Shown here one piece after another: positions 9,381-22,832 of a DNA stretch of 64,000 bases. Where the stretch lies: the NCBI GenBank assembly GCA_914767715.1, contig OU612070.1:8695501-8759500 (forward strand), in the 5' to 3' direction. Every line of letters starts with the position of its first letter. The stretch's first letter is position 1. The stretch is from Membranipora membranacea (Eukaryota > Bryozoa > Gymnolaemata > Cheilostomatida > Membraniporidae). The position numbers and the translations under genes are program-made. The notes under the pieces are model-generated. The model did no database searches, was not told the DNA's origin, and saw nothing but the letters and a program-made list of their open reading frames with translations.

Positions 9381-12310
9381 GGCAATGCACTTAGTTGATG
9401 GTTGTTTGTGGTTCGCTGCCTAATGGCACATTGTAGATATATTGCGTTTGACAGTAATTTAAGAATCTGTGTTGTGCTTCTTCCAGTCTGTAATAAAATA
9501 GTACAGTTTACATCATTAAAGCATGTGTCAAATCCAATTTCTGTAATGTTTAGGAACGCTGATACTGAACAGTTGATAATCAAGTAGAATAACATACTGG
9601 TTTAGAACTACTCTATTACCCTTGCCTATGACGTGCTATCAAAGAATAGATTCTTGTTTATTGACTAAAACTATTGAAAGTTGTGCTAATTACCTAGTGC
9701 AAAGCAATGAACTCCCTCTCATTGTGCAAAGTCAGTGGCCAAATTCCTTTAAATTTTTTTGCACTCAACTCTGGAAAATTTACAACTGAAATTTTTAAAA
9801 ACATACCGTGGAAATTGATTCAAATTGAAAAATAACGTAATCGTGCCTGTCAGAGGTCAATGTCTTTTTTTTGCTTTGTAAAACTCTAGACTTGTCAACT
9901 ATTACTGCTATGAGTATTATATATCCACTTCACACGGAAATAGAGGTGTCATATAGCTCATACCACTCAGACATTGACTTCATGGGTGCTCTATTGGAAT
10001 TTGGAACCAGCAAATTTACTCAAGGTGATGAAACAGCTGCTCATCATTGCAGGAAACACATATCGTGTCTCAGCATCATAGTAGTGGGTAATGTTTTTTT
10101 CATAAGGACCTGTAAATGACTATCCCACAATGCATTTTTTGGGAAATCCCAATTACAGATCTGGCCCAGTGTTATCTTCTTGTTTGAGTTGTATTGTGGT
10201 TTATGTTAACATGCCCTTTTGACAACTATTTTGGTATGTGAGACATGTAAGACCTTGATGTACCTCACAAAACCTTTTACCTATAAATATGTATTATTAC
10301 AAAATTAGGTGATCTTTGACAGTTTGTGGGCTTGCTTATTTCGGAATATTAGTGAGCATGCTGTTTTTAAAACTTTTGACAACGTGAACAACAACCGACC
10401 TGTAATAAATCAATGAGTCTGTTCACTTTCATTGTTGTGAAAAAATTTTGCAGAAGCGTATCTGCAACTTTGTAATAAATGTGCTGCAAGGTTGAAGATG
10501 ATATACATACAGTGTTTATGTATTGTAAAGGTCGACATCACCCCTGAGCAATTAACTAGTCTGACTTGAGATACAGCTATTTTATTTCTATTATTGGGAA
10601 TGGACAGTGGACTACACGAATAAGCCAGATAGCTAAGGAGCCGGGTACATTTTTGTAAGTAACTGTTCGGAAATACATCATTCTTTATAATTTGATCAAT
10701 TTGTGTGAACCTATAACCCAATGACAAGTGAAAATGTGCCAATGTACCCAAAGCTAATTTGCTGCTCTGATACTTTTCAGTCGAACATAATGAAATTATG
10801 GAATATTGACCATATACAAGAATAAATCGCAAGTTTTGTTCATAGTTTCATGCCGAACACTTCAACCCTTTATTTTGCCTGTGTTGGGTAATTTTGAGAT
10901 GCCCTCTCTCTCCCACGATCGTTCGCATGTCATATTTACATCACTGCAATTCTGCTGTGTACGCTACTCATACATAATATATAATATTGAAATATTTGTT
11001 TTAGATGTGACAATTGTGAAAGACAGTTCAGTTAGTGGGACTTGGTCACTGCAGTGCTTTTGTCATCCTACAGCTACATTTAAGTCAGGGGGAATGTTGG
11101 GTCATAGGGAGAAGAAAAGATTGCCACTGGAGAAAAATAACTGAGACATTATTTAGGGCATCTTAGGTCATATCAGGAAAGAATTTGATACATTGAATTG
11201 AATAATAAACATCAACCAGATGATGCTGCACTTTTTAGGGTGGAAACTTTAGTAAAATTTATCAAGGGCTTGTTGAAATATAAAGAAGAAGAAGAGCATG
11301 CTTTATTCTTATTTATGTCACAAACGAGCGCTCCTATTACAAATTTTCACAGATTAGCAAGTTATGATTAAAAATTGCTAACGTCTTATCAAGGAGTAAA
11401 AGACAGCTCCTTGGACTAATAGCGGTGAAGCAATGAAAAATGCGGAAACATCAGAAATTCTGGTATGCAAAACTGCATTACGATAGTTCATCACCAAATT
11501 ACTTGATTCAGTTTATAACTCACCAACTCTTCGTTCTAATTGCAAATTAACCGCAATTTGAATCCATATTTAATCCGCAGAGGATTTCTTCTTGTTTTAG
11601 CAGATTGGTTCAGTTTGTATTGCCAACCCAATGCTGTCTGCTAACCATGTTTAAATAATGTTTATTACGTGTGAATGTATATAAATGTGTATGAATAAAT
11701 GTGTGTGCAGTTGAATTAGAAATATCTCAATTATTGGTCATAGTATTGGATTATCCAATCAAATGGTTTAGGTGTGAGAATCTCATTATCATTTTTCAAA
11801 GCTAAATATCAATTCTGCAAATCATTGAATTTTGGCAAACTATATAGTGACAGCTTATATTATATAGACCAGATGCAAAAATCAAAATTCTCTCGGCAAA
11901 CAAATTTTGGAGGGGGAGAGACGGCTGGGCCACAAGAAAACCCCTTTGTTGAGCCCAAATACCTAGTAATATTTATCATTGTGTATCAAAATCAATCACA
12001 ACTGAGATGGTCACGGTATCCCACGCCACGTTCATGATATAATCTTAGTTTTGTAACTCGACTGAAACCATACAACATGGTCTAAGCTTGTTTATCACAT
12101 GTTCTCATAAGTTGAGGGCTGGATTGATTTTCCAGTATCTATAATTTCCTGTTTTGGTTGTCTGCCTGTGCCAGTACATGTAGGAAAAGTGGAAATGTCT
12201 TTGGCTTGTGTGATGTTTGATGTTTGTTTATTTAGACATTTCCGGTATCACTCCTAAAAAGGTTGACAAAATTGAAATGTTTACATAAAAATTGATGGAA
12301 AAATATTGCA
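9381..12310. other. intergenic region upstream of the receptor
   Basis: About 2.9 kb of AT-rich sequence. The longest frame (10410-10832, minus, 140 aa) has no family motif or repeat partner and a composition typical of non-coding DNA, so it is not called. The receptor's promoter should lie just above 9380, but no TATA box is convincing. One micro-hairpin insertion occurs at 9705-9724. Confidence 0.4.
9705..9724. repeat. micro-hairpin insertion with 7-bp direct repeats (no. 2)
   Basis: The 20-bp insert CAATGAACTCCCTCTCATTG lies between exact copies of TGCAAAG (9698-9704 and 9725-9731). It is almost identical to the insert at 31899-31919, although the flanks differ. Confidence 0.8.
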
Positions 12311-12763
12311 CTAGTTGAAAAATCTCATATAGAATTCAAAAAAGCTGTTCTGCCGTTTTACAGTGCGGCATTTGCTGGGTCGGTATTTGTCGATTACTGC
12401 TTTACGGGCGGATTTTCTTTGAGTGTTAGGTCTGATTCTATTGTTCAGCGGATGGGTATTATCGGTTGAAATTTTTAAAAAGTGTTCGCTGCATAGAGAC
12501 ATTAAGAAGTCGGATATATAGGGTAAGGCTAGCTTGGTCAGTCTATCGGCATAGTGCTCTATGTGTGGCATCATCATGCGTGTAGCGTATCTCTGCAATT
12601 TCTCTAGTTTCTCTTTATCGGCTTCGGAGATAAACTGAAACCATACAGGGCAGGCGTAGGAAAGAACGGGTTTGACATTGGCAGCATAGAATGTTATCAG
12701 TCCTGCAGTGATGGCATGAGAAGGCTTCAGATAACATCCACTGATGTTCTTGAAGCAGTGCAC
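12311..12763 (-). pseudogene. LINE reverse transcriptase C-terminal fragment
   Basis: This 150-aa frame carries the post-catalytic part of a non-LTR retrotransposon ORF2: YAANVKPVLSYACPVWFQF followed by a Lys/Glu-rich LEKLQRYATRMM segment, the usual thumb-side landmark of jockey/CR1-like elements. The stop gives a natural C-terminus (EFYMRFFN), so this is the 3' end of a 5'-truncated copy, the common fate of LINE insertions. The polymerase palm is absent, so it cannot be active. It differs from the LINE at 2.4-3.2 kb in the part of the protein retained, so whether they are the same family cannot be judged. Confidence 0.8.
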
Positions 12764-12803
12764 AGCTTGTTAAGACAGCTGAAGCTTCACAGGCTCGTAG
12801 TTC

Positions 12804-12834
12804 TAGGGGAGGCAGGGACGCTCTGCCTCCCCTA
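12804..12834. repeat. GC-rich hairpin (TAGGGGAGGCAG arms)
   Basis: Perfect 12-bp arms TAGGGGAGGCAG and CTGCCTCCCCTA are separated by 7 bases. A related but degraded arrangement occurs at about 53041-53075 (AGGGGCCG..GTGCTGCCTCCCCTA), which suggests a second small hairpin family. No flanking 7-bp repeat was seen. Confidence 0.65.
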
Positions 12835-15338
12835 CAATGCACAATGCTAAAAATTCTATATAATTGAATATGTTCAATGTCAGAGTTTGGGACTTCCATG
12901 CATTTGCTTTTTATGATCATAAATACGATTTGGAGGCTGGGCATTGACCCCAGACTCCACAGAAGGAGCTTACAATATCCAACCTGGGGTCACTTCATGG
13001 TTCACACCCACAGTTTTTGCACCTCCCCTAAGACTTCATCATTCTTCTATCACTGCTCTCTTATATCTTATTATATTCCGCTATTCTTGATCAGCACTAT
13101 TCAGCTATTTGAACCTTGTTATTCCTGAAAATGATTGCTATTTCTAGAACCGATTGTTTAAACCGGCATTTGATTATCTGAGGTAATGATTAAAACTTGA
13201 AGTTAGTGTCCTCGGCGGCGGTATAATGAGAAGCTGTTGAGATGCCAAGGCCGGAGCTGCCATGTGTTAAGAAGTCATCCATATATTTTCCACCAGTTTG
13301 AAGAGCTACGCCCTCGAACCGGCTGACAGTTAATTATCTGTGGGCAGTATCTGGGCTCATGACAACAAGGTTTCCTCTGTTATGTATCTGAAAACTTGTT
13401 GTATATTTTGATTGTAAAATATTTGTTTTCTTTATATTTTGTTGGCAGTTGTATTTGTCCATATAGCCATTAAGAAGAGTATTCCTCAGTGTAACCTCTT
13501 CTTCGCCTCACTTTCTTAAGTTTAGTTCTATTTCTTTTTTCTTTCGGGCAGCATGGAGTGCTCCTTTCCTTGGTCACAGCGTATAAATAACATCCTATGA
13601 GTTGATTTGCTTGCCAATGCAAATTGTTATATATATATATATATAAAAATGTGTCTAAAGGAAAAGCCATTTATGTTTGCTAAAGGCAGGTGCTCCTACC
13701 ATATAAGACTACTGCGGTTTCAGTATCTGTCATCGATCAGCTCAGAGGGAAATGTCTGTGATGTCACAAAGAAAGTGAAGACTTATGGCACGATTCGGCA
13801 CAAGTTGTTTTGATATGGTACTACGGACCTCTTTGGCCCCCAAGATGGTTATACTAAATTCCGAACCAATCCAAAACTGTGCGATTTTACAAGAAATCTG
13901 TGACGCTGTTGGCCAGGATGCTGTTTGATGTCATTCTAATCAAATTGCGCGACAAGGCTGTGATTGGGGTCTTGCATCCATTTCTTAAAAAATTGAGTGT
14001 GGCACACATTATTATGCGACAAGAATAGGCGAAAACAAGGCAAGATTGGTTAGAATTTTATCAGCTGAGATCTCTGGTGCGAGCTGCTTGATCACTGCCA
14101 CCTTGTGTGTCATTGAGAGATAACAGCCAATAACTCTTACAAGCATCCAGGCCTCATTCATTCTGATATAGTGAAATCACTTATACACTGGGATCATCAG
14201 TTGTCACGCCATCAGTGTAAAATAAAACTTGATAATTTGTTGACCACTCAAACAGCTGTAGATTATAACAGCTAATGGTGGGTATGGCTAGCCTGGGCAG
14301 GCTGTCAGGATGGGTGGTCCCCCCACCCTCCCTGACAGCCTGCCCAGGCTAGGGCGATGTATGATTTATAATCAGGGGACTATAGATTAAAACTTAAGTA
14401 CTGACTATGCTAATAATTAGTATCGATTTATTAGTATGTGACCATACAAAAATGAAATTATAATAATACACTGAGAGATGGAATATTGGGATAATTTCCC
14501 AATATCACCAGAAACAAGTGACATGGATGTAGTAATAAAACTTCAATAACTGCTAATGTGTGCTCTAAAGATCATATGATGAGTCTAGCTAGACTGTACT
14601 AAACAGAGAATCATCAACACCAACATCATTAACAAAAAATTGCTAGTTTTGGTAGTTTTATGTAGATCTACCAGCAAGTGGATTTACCAACAATGCATTG
14701 TAGGTAAATCCCGACCTGTCTTGACATGCTTTGTTGGATGGAATAGGAGGCCCCCCACTAGTGAATCCTTGTCAGAATCAGGCTAGTTTATTCCCAGCCC
14801 CCATGCTGTTTCCATTAAAAAAAAATTTTCCCAGAGGAAAAGAACAGAAGGGTATATTACACAACTAACAATGTCTAATAGGGTGAATTCAAGAGCCAAA
14901 ATAAAGCAGCGGAACCAAATTTGAGGGCTGAAAACACTTTCTGTTGCAGAATGTCTGTATCAGATGGGTACTTAAAGGCAGTAATTAGGGCAAGTATGCA
15001 AGCCCTTGATTAATTGCAACTGTGCAACTGAGCTGTTGTGAAAATCCCACTTGCAGTCATTCCAGCCAACAAACAATGGGTACTTGACACATAACGAGAT
15101 CTGATATCATGACATAAGTTACTTTTAAAGCGGAGTTCTATTCTTGATTTGGAGACAGAAAAACGGATATCTGAGATTATACGAAGAACAGGACGACACT
15201 AACAATGATCTTAAGACACCATTTTTCCTCAGATATTATTCTTTAGAACCAGTAATCTTTCACTACCATTTCGATTACTAACAATTTACTTGAGTGTACT
15301 TCAAGTAATAAGCAGAGCCATCGAAAAGATTTCCTAAT
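12835..15338. other. intergenic region downstream of the exonuclease gene
   Basis: About 2.5 kb with no supported gene. It contains a TA dinucleotide run at 13628-13645, a strong hairpin at 14288-14352 and poly-A/T tracts. Short frames at 13470-13813 read through the TA repeat and are not supported. Confidence 0.4.
14288..14352. repeat. hairpin with 22-bp perfect arms
   Basis: The 22-bp left arm (14288-14309, starting CTAGCCTGGGCAGG) and right arm (14331-14352) are exact reverse complements around a 21-base loop rich in GGTGG/CCACC. This is strikingly GC-rich in AT-rich DNA. It could be a foldback element or a hairpin RNA source; nothing in the sequence decides. Confidence 0.85.
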
Positions 15339-18300
15339 TTAACCAGACTGCAGGACCGTGGAAGCTACCAGCTCTGCCTCGTGTTCCTGTTGCACTAATA
15401 AGTACAGCTGCATGGTGTGCTGGGCGTCCTCCACTGAACAATGTGTGCTCTTCTGTATTTCAGATTCTGAAAATAATAATAAAATAACATATATAAGTTT
15501 TTCATTATTTTTTAATCAATCATCGATATAGAATTCGACATTAACCAATATTAATGAAAGATAAATTCTTCTGGTCTGTGAAAATGTGTATTCCATTTGA
15601 AGCTTCAACATAACGACTTATTCCACAAGTCCATACGTAATTATTGTTTTATAATTCATAATATCATTTGTGCATGATGTAATATGTTACTTAAACGGGA
15701 ATGTGAAATCATGTATATATATATATGTTGCTTTATCAGAAGACTGGTCTATCATGGAATGGCAGATTTACTCTGCTGATGCAATATTTGTTCTCCCGTA
15801 TTATAAGGATGTGTTCAGTTATCCCATCATAAAGACCCATGTTCATTAATTACTAAATCCTAGTGCTAATCACTAAGCATGGTGTGTGTCTACAATGCTG
15901 GTAACGAAATTACTCTGTAGCTGCACATTGATCACGTGATATACTATTGCAAGTATATCTCTGATCGATAGAGAGTGGATTAATTCACATAGCATAAGAA
16001 CCATTATCAAGAATTTGGTGTGACAACCCAAGTTCAATGTCACTAATTAAGGGTGGGTACATGTTAGGTTCTCATACTACATTGACTCTAACGATCAGAG
16101 ATAGACGTGATAATAATGTAGTCTCAATATCAGTGTGCTGTAGCTGCTGTATGTTGTGATACTTACCCAGTAAGACAGCCGACAGCTTAGCCAGACCTAT
16201 TACAATTCTGGATTCTGGCAGGCCCTTCTTACTATTATACATATCCTGCAGTCTCCTGAAGGTCTTAATATCACGCGTGTACTTGTACGGATGTTTGTAG
16301 TCCATCGCCGCAAAATCATTGCTGATGGAATGACCAACTACAATTTTTCCCTAAAATTGAGAGAAACAATCTTTGAAGGAACTGTTTTATTTGAGAGCAA
16401 CGGAGACCAGTAGGTATTTCAAGAGGCCGGCCATCATGCTGAGCTAGACCTTAATTCGAAAGAATTATATTAATAATTTATTTGCTCATGATCGTTGAAT
16501 GATTATTATATCTTTAAAAAGGTGAAATTTTATCAACGTTAATTTGCAAAAAAATATCCTACAGTCTGAATACATGTAAACAGAGTTTAACCAAAGTTTT
16601 TAGTAAGGCGTAACAGTATGAGGGGGGGGGGGCTACCAGTTCTCCGCTCCCCCCTGAAGTTGGAAGATGGATTGTTTGTGTTATGCTGATTGATGGTTTA
16701 TTGGATGATGGTGACTTTCACACTTACCACTAATGTTCTGACAATAAGACTTCTGGCGTCTTTATTTGACATAGCTGTCGCCATGTGTACAGGTTTTATA
16801 CCACTAAACCTATACCGATAGTCTTGTATAGGGAGATCAGGCTTCACATATATATCTAATACTGTGTTCATATCCACATCCACTATACTACATCGAGCTA
16901 TAATAAATCAAATATGGTTATGACAGAAATGTCAAAATATTCAGCACAGATATATAATGTAAACGGAAAAATGCACTAATTTCAACATAGTCCAAGTAGA
17001 TGTGAATCACTGGCATGAGATTGACCATATTTTATTTTACTCAAATCTGACTGTATGTCAAACCCATAAAGCTACAATGGCAATTAGCAAATTACTCTGG
17101 GTAGTATGCTGAGTAGGGATGATGCCTTAATACTCAAGTTAAGCTATGCACCGAGGGCTCGAAGTGAATGAATGATAAGCTCATCAAAACACAGGGGTGA
17201 CTTCATGTTGCTTGGGCCGACCATAAAGAGTTTGTACTAGGGATGGCCTCGAAATTGCGCTTGACTCATGGTTTCTAGCTGAAGACTTGCGGTTTGGGCA
17301 GTGGTATGGGCACTACTGTATGCAATATTTTTCAGTAAATTTAAGGGAATTAGATCAGTTTAAACTTTCTATGTCAGATGCCCAACTATTTTTAAGGTGA
17401 TAAAGAAAAAACACAGGATTCTGATGTGCAATTGAATATAGATAATATCAAGCCTTGTCACGCGGCTACTTTTTTGTGTAGGGGGGTACCCACATGACAA
17501 GTCTACAGAATATCAGGTCACAGGTAGGCCTGACTCCATTATTGACACTCAGTTTGGTTGATACAGCTGTCATGAGAGACAAGGCAGAGGGTAATATGCC
17601 TTAAACTTCGGTAATGTAGATTGACACAACTTTTTTATGGATTATAATTAAACTGTGAACTTTAAAAAGGCATTTACAAAGTGAGTTACTTATCTGAACT
17701 ATCTGAGAGGGCGCGCCATACCATATCAATTTTTCCTATGTGCCTCGAGAATTCAGCCTAGTGAGGCTCGAATTATGATAAAAAAATAATGTGTAAAAGT
17801 TTTCATGTCAATGCCATAATTATTTTTTCAATTTCAAGGGTGACACAATGTAACAGGTGTGGATGCTGTATGCTAAGACCAGGTTGAGGTATGAATATCA
17901 GTGAGCAAGCAGTCTGTGCCGCTGTTACTTTAATTTTCATTCGGGCAGAATAAAACTACGTACTTTTACAACATTAAATTTGTTATTTTTCAACCTGATA
18001 GTGTTTACAAATCTCATCAACTTATCCAGGCACTGTTTGGTAACCGAGAAGGTTGACTTTGTAAAATACACAATCTTTTTAATTTCTTTACAACTAATTC
18101 TGATGTCACGTCAGCTTAACATTCAACCAAAGAGGTTAGTTGGTAAAAAAAAATTCACCTACCAAGAGCGCTGATCTGCTTTGGTCCACCTCGTATGTTC
18201 CTCTGTGTGTGGTCTATACATCCAACCATCTCACAATCTACAGCCACTATAGCCTTCCCATCAATGTGTCGACTTATAGGATAAGGGGAGATATACCTCG

Positions 18301-20041
18301 GTTTAGATGTTGTAGATTTGTCACCGGGTTTAGATTTTCCACCAGGTTTAGATTTGAGAATGTTTTCTTGTCGGAGGTTTAGGCTCCATGTACCATTTAA
18401 CAAGTCCTTAGGGGGAGAGTTGCATAATCTTGGTCTTTTAATCTCCTCATATACATTTTTCTTGTATTCCTACAATAAATGACGTGAAGACCCTTATTGA
18501 ATGAATAAAGTGTGGAGAATACGCAGCTGATTAAGCCCTTTGAGATAAGGCTACAGTTGGGATATAATTTAACTGGAGATATGGAGAGCTCAAGACAAAA
18601 AAGCCACTTATGATGTGTATGTTATGCTTCTGACTGACAGCAAAATAATCACAGGTAATACATGAGAAGACAACTGCCATGTATGTGAAGAGGTCATTTT
18701 AATCAATGAAAGTCTCACAGTCACATTTTAAGATAGCTATAACATGAGTTAATCAAAGAAAATCCGGGTGCCAGGTGGTGATGCGCAAATTATTTTGAAA
18801 TTTCTTTGGTCCATTTGAAGACATCCAGAGACAACTGGGATATAAAAGGGTGTATATAATCAAGAGAGCAGTTGTCCCTCTGATAACCTTTTTGTGTGCG
18901 CTAATATTAAACTTGTCTACATCATTACTCACAGATTCTATTGCGTTGATGATGTTTTTACAGCTTTCACAGCCTGTGTTTGATATATAAATACATTTAC
19001 AGAGTATCTCTATGTCGTCTGCGGTCTGCTTTGCAGATATTTCATTGTCTCCTTCTAGATCAGCCTCCAACTCTCCATCCCTTTCACAATCTAGCCAATT
19101 TGGTAAATGGAAAGACTGTTTTATTTTGAGTTTCAGTGTATTGGAGTTTAAAATATGCTATTGTGTTTCTCATTTAGCTAGATAGCTACTCTTGAAGATC
19201 AAATAGCACAACAGATTGTGACATTGCAGTTGGGAAGATAAGATAAGAATTTATAGGTTGTTCTCACTCACATATTTTGACGAATGCTCCCATCTTGACA
19301 GCAAATGCAGCACATACGGGACAGCTATCATCTGAGTCAACATCCTCACAGTCACAAGCCTCATCAGCAAATACTAACATATGCTGATCCTGCTCTCCTT
19401 CTTGCTCGGTAGCTTCCGGTGACTTCACGAACAGTTCAGGCTTCGATAAAGCTAGCCTCTTACCATACTTACTATGTAACAGATCATATAATTTGCAGAG
19501 TCAAAGAAAATTAAAACACTTATGGAATGAAATGTAATATTGCAAATGGACCTTCTCTTGTAGATTGATGTTGGTAACTATTTGTTGTAGTTGCAGCACA
19601 TGGAATTTCTACATGCCTTGAATTGATGTTCCTAAATAATACATCGAGGGGACATAGCTAAACCATGACCTGAAACTTAGTGATGACCGTGTCCTTGAGT
19701 GAAAAATGGGACATTTTTCTTGATATATGAATATATTCTTACTTTTTTATTGCGCGAGCTATGACAGAACATTCCTCGCAGTTCTCTGCCGAGATGGATG
19801 AACAAGTACAACTCGTAGGACTGGATGCTGCAGGTTTTGCAAGCTTTTGACGCTTAGCCTTTTTATCACGCTGTGTTTTTGGACGTTTTGCTTTTGAAGG
19901 TTTCGCACGTTTGGCTGGTTTAGCAGTTTCTGCATTTGATCTTGCTTCTGAAGCAGCTCTTTTCTCAGCCTTCTTCCGCCTCTTAGACCGTGATTTCTTC
20001 TTTCTTTCTATCCTATTAAGTTTATCTTCTGTGACTTCCAT
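15339..20041 (-). CDS. DEDDh 3'-5' exonuclease, ISG20/AEN/REXO4 family
   Basis: Seven exons join in phase on the minus strand: 20041-19743, 19471-19272, 19090-18933, 18469-18163, 16897-16728, 16350-16167 and 15466-15339 (481 aa). The N-terminal third is very basic (runs of KKKSRSKRRKKAEKR), suggesting nuclear or nucleolar targeting. The catalytic domain starts about residue 291. It keeps all five DEDDh residues: D297 and E299 in AVDCEMVGC, D390 in VVGHSISNDF, and H448 and D453 in THCSVEDAQ. Such enzymes trim RNA or DNA 3' ends; AEN, ISG20L2 and REXO4 are the nearest relatives I can name, and I cannot choose among them. Unusual: three short Cys modules, CxC-x(7-8)-CxxC, at 78-91, 139-153 and 197-210, one in each of the first three exons. 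The gene is head to head with OPA3, 1.3 kb away. Confidence 0.9.
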
Positions 20042-21308
20042 TCTCTGTTAGTTGGTTCTGTAACATATGAAAACATCAATATAGCCTTAAAAAATAAAAT
20101 CATACAAAGGTCAATATTCAAGACTAGTCAAACAATCCTTGCTGCTCCGGTGGCCAGACTAACATATATATCCCCAAAAATAGACATGCTAAACTGCATT
20201 CCAGGCATACAACCGCTATTATCAATTGGACCTAGCATACTGAGTGCCATCTCCTACATCAAAAGTATTAGCAACTTGGCAAAGTTGTCTCTAGCTACAA
20301 GTTGTCAACGTTGTCCAACGTACTCAGTAGTGGAGTAGACCTATCAGTATCTATGTATGTATGTTGCCAAGGTCAACTCCAAAACATGGGTCCCTGGCAA
20401 TGTTTTACTGTCCCCCTTTCTACAAATACACAAGGAAGGTACAAGGAAGGAGGTTGGTTGGTATATGGTATGCTCATACTGGCAAGGAATCTCTCCATCC
20501 CTGTATATACACGGTCGGTGACAGTAGACGTAGTGTAAAATCAACAGTCTGACTGAAAATCTTAATCCACTTCCTAACAGGTCCATTTTTGATATCAGTT
20601 CATGTAGTTTAGCCATTAACATGACTATTTATGGATTGATGCAGGGAAAGGTCTCCCTGGGGCCTAAGGCTGATGGAGGTATGGTATGAAATGATTATTA
20701 TGATGATGATTGAATTATTATAATTATTATTATATTAAAAACAATTAAAGTTGCTTATTTTTCACTGTTTTGGGACAGCCCATACATAGATTTTCAGCAG
20801 CAGCTTAACTAGTGTCCTTTTTATTTCAACTAGACAGCAAATGAGTACCTTATCATCGTATTTTTGTTACCAAAAGTAGCTTTTCTGATATTATGAAAAA
20901 ATTTCTCCAAAGCCAGCATGTATGAGACTGATTTCCAACAATCAATAATATCGTAATTGGGACATTGAGTGAATGGTTCCCTAATAATCCCCCTTGTATA
21001 TTCATAAATTCAACTAAGGTCACATGGAGGTCATTGTCATTTAGAATTATAGACTAAGTTCATTTTTTACTGCTAGTGCTGCGGGTGCTGCTGGCTTGTC
21101 CCCAAGGCTTTTGTACCAGCAGCATAACAATAATCACAGGCTACACTGCTCTATGAGTGAAAAAATTGAAAATTTAGAAAAAAGCTTTAAAAAATTGAAA
21201 AATATAGGCTGTGGGTACAAAGAATGCAACATAAGACTACTAGAGGACAATAAAAGGTGCCATGTTCTGACTTAAGAACAAAAATTTAGAAATCACCAAT
21301 AGACAGAA
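20042..21308. other. divergent intergenic region (exonuclease / OPA3)
   Basis: The 1.27 kb between two oppositely oriented ATGs should contain both promoters. No TATA box stands out. It includes an ATT-rich microsatellite-like stretch at about 20694-20740 and a short GGTACAAGGAAGG tandem near 20430-20455. Short frames on both strands at 20.3-20.6 kb are not supported. Confidence 0.4.
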
Positions 21309-22722
21309 ATGCCATTCCCAGCAATCAAGTTAGTGAGCCTGTTTTTGAAGCAGTTGAGCAAACCTCTGGCCGGCTACATTAAAAGACAGGCACAAGAGCA
21401 TAGACTTGTGAGGACATATATATGTATACCACCAGCCCAAGGTAAGTTCTGCACACAAAAAATAATCTTGGTTAAGGCCTAATCTGGTTATTATGAGACT
21501 GCAGAGAACACACTCAACCTCAGTCCAAACTTCTTATTAATAATAGTCCCTACTATCCCTTGATTATAATCTGACTAGGTTTTCAGGTACTCAGTTCATG
21601 AATAAAAATGTCAGATGTTTGTAAATACTCTTTCCATTGCCTCAATTCAGTTCAAGTTCACTTCAGGTCTAGAATGAACCACACATAATACCTCCTTGCC
21701 CATTTGATGATTCAAACACTAACCTAACCCAGGGCGAATGGAGAACTCTCTCTGCCTAACATAAGGCACTTGAACTGACTGAACCCCTGAAAATCTATAG
21801 ACAACCTCTAGTTTTTAGCATGCATGGGCTTCACGGAATGCCATTGAATGATTTGGGTGCTGCTCATAATCAACACCTATGCATTTACTTACCTGATAAA
21901 CTGTTCAATCTCGATCTGTCACCATTGTGGTGGTCAACTTTTGTACATTAGAAACATTGTTGATGTTGCTCCTGTCATAGATAATTTATATCTCTCTTAC
22001 CTTGACAGTAATTCACAGAGCAGAGATGAGGCTGAAGATGTGGTCTGCTGGGTCTAAAAGAAGCAAAGACTTTAAGATTAAGCCTCTTTCAGAGGAGGAA
22101 GCAATAAAACAAGGCGCTGACCTGCTAGGTGAACTTGTGATATTTGTATTTGGTGCAGGTAGGTGTCTATTATCTCTCTAGATTCTGGTAACCATTGAAG
22201 AAGCTCCTTACACTGAGTTATCATAGCCATGATAGTACTGAAAGAACTGCTAAATCTAGAGTTGTAGCAGTTAAATTGTGATTATTGCCCTTAGAATGTT
22301 TATAGAAAGTCTTGCAGTGAATTTCAACAACATTGTTGTTTGCTGATTATTCCTAAACAAGAACACAATATCCTGTCAACTTGAGTCGAGTTTTGAACAG
22401 AATGAGACCTTCTCTGCCTATCATGGTAATACGGTAGGCGAGACTTACAATTTTGTGACATTGCATCTTTAGCTTGTTAATTTCAGGTGTCATAGCCATG
22501 GAATATTGGAGACAAGCAGTAAATGCTGCACTAAAAGAGCAAAAGCAAGATGACAGCTTGGTACGGTTAAGAAAAGACATTAATAACCTCATGCAAACTG
22601 TAGACTCTAGACAAGATCAAATAGATCGATTGACCTTTATCTTAGAAAATCAACAAAGTAAAGACTTCAAGCTAGTCAAAGTAGATCCAAAGACAGACCC
22701 AAAAAATAACAAACCCAAGTGA
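21309..22722 (+). CDS. OPA3: OPA3-like mitochondrial protein
   Basis: Three exons, 21309-21441, 22009-22158 and 22487-22722, join through phase-1 introns to give 172 aa (human OPA3 is about 179). The N-terminus reads MPFPAIKLVSLFLKQLSKPL with RTYICIPPAQ, followed by an EMRLKMW segment, a hydrophobic GELVIFVFGAGV stretch and AMEYWRQ. These correspond in order to the conserved OPA3 blocks. The C-terminal third is a charged coiled-coil-like region (LVRLRKDINNLMQTVDSRQD). In vertebrates OPA3 is a mitochondrial membrane protein tied to morphology and lipid metabolism, and the same role is inferred here. A candidate polyadenylation signal AATAAA lies at 22971-22976. A micro-hairpin insertion sits in the presumed 3' UTR at 22806-22832. 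No defects were seen. Confidence 0.93.
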
Positions 22723-22805
22723 AGGAAGCCTGGGCAACTCCAACTTATTAACATATCAAGTCAGTAGGTGGTAGAGCTACACCAACTGAGAGATGAGGGT
22801 TAGCT

Positions 22806-22832
22806 CAATGAGCTCCCTGAGGGAGTTCATAG
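22806..22832. repeat. micro-hairpin insertion with 7-bp direct repeats (no. 3)
   Basis: A 27-bp hairpin starting CAATGAGCTCCCTGAGGG sits between exact copies of GTTAGCT (22799-22805 and 22833-22839). It differs from the insert in the LINE at 2777-2803 by only a few bases. It lies in the likely 3' UTR of OPA3. Confidence 0.8.

Noticed and set aside
10410-10832. 140-aa open frame on the minus strand
   Set aside because: No motif, no plausible splice partner and no repeat partner; composition looks like chance in AT-rich DNA.
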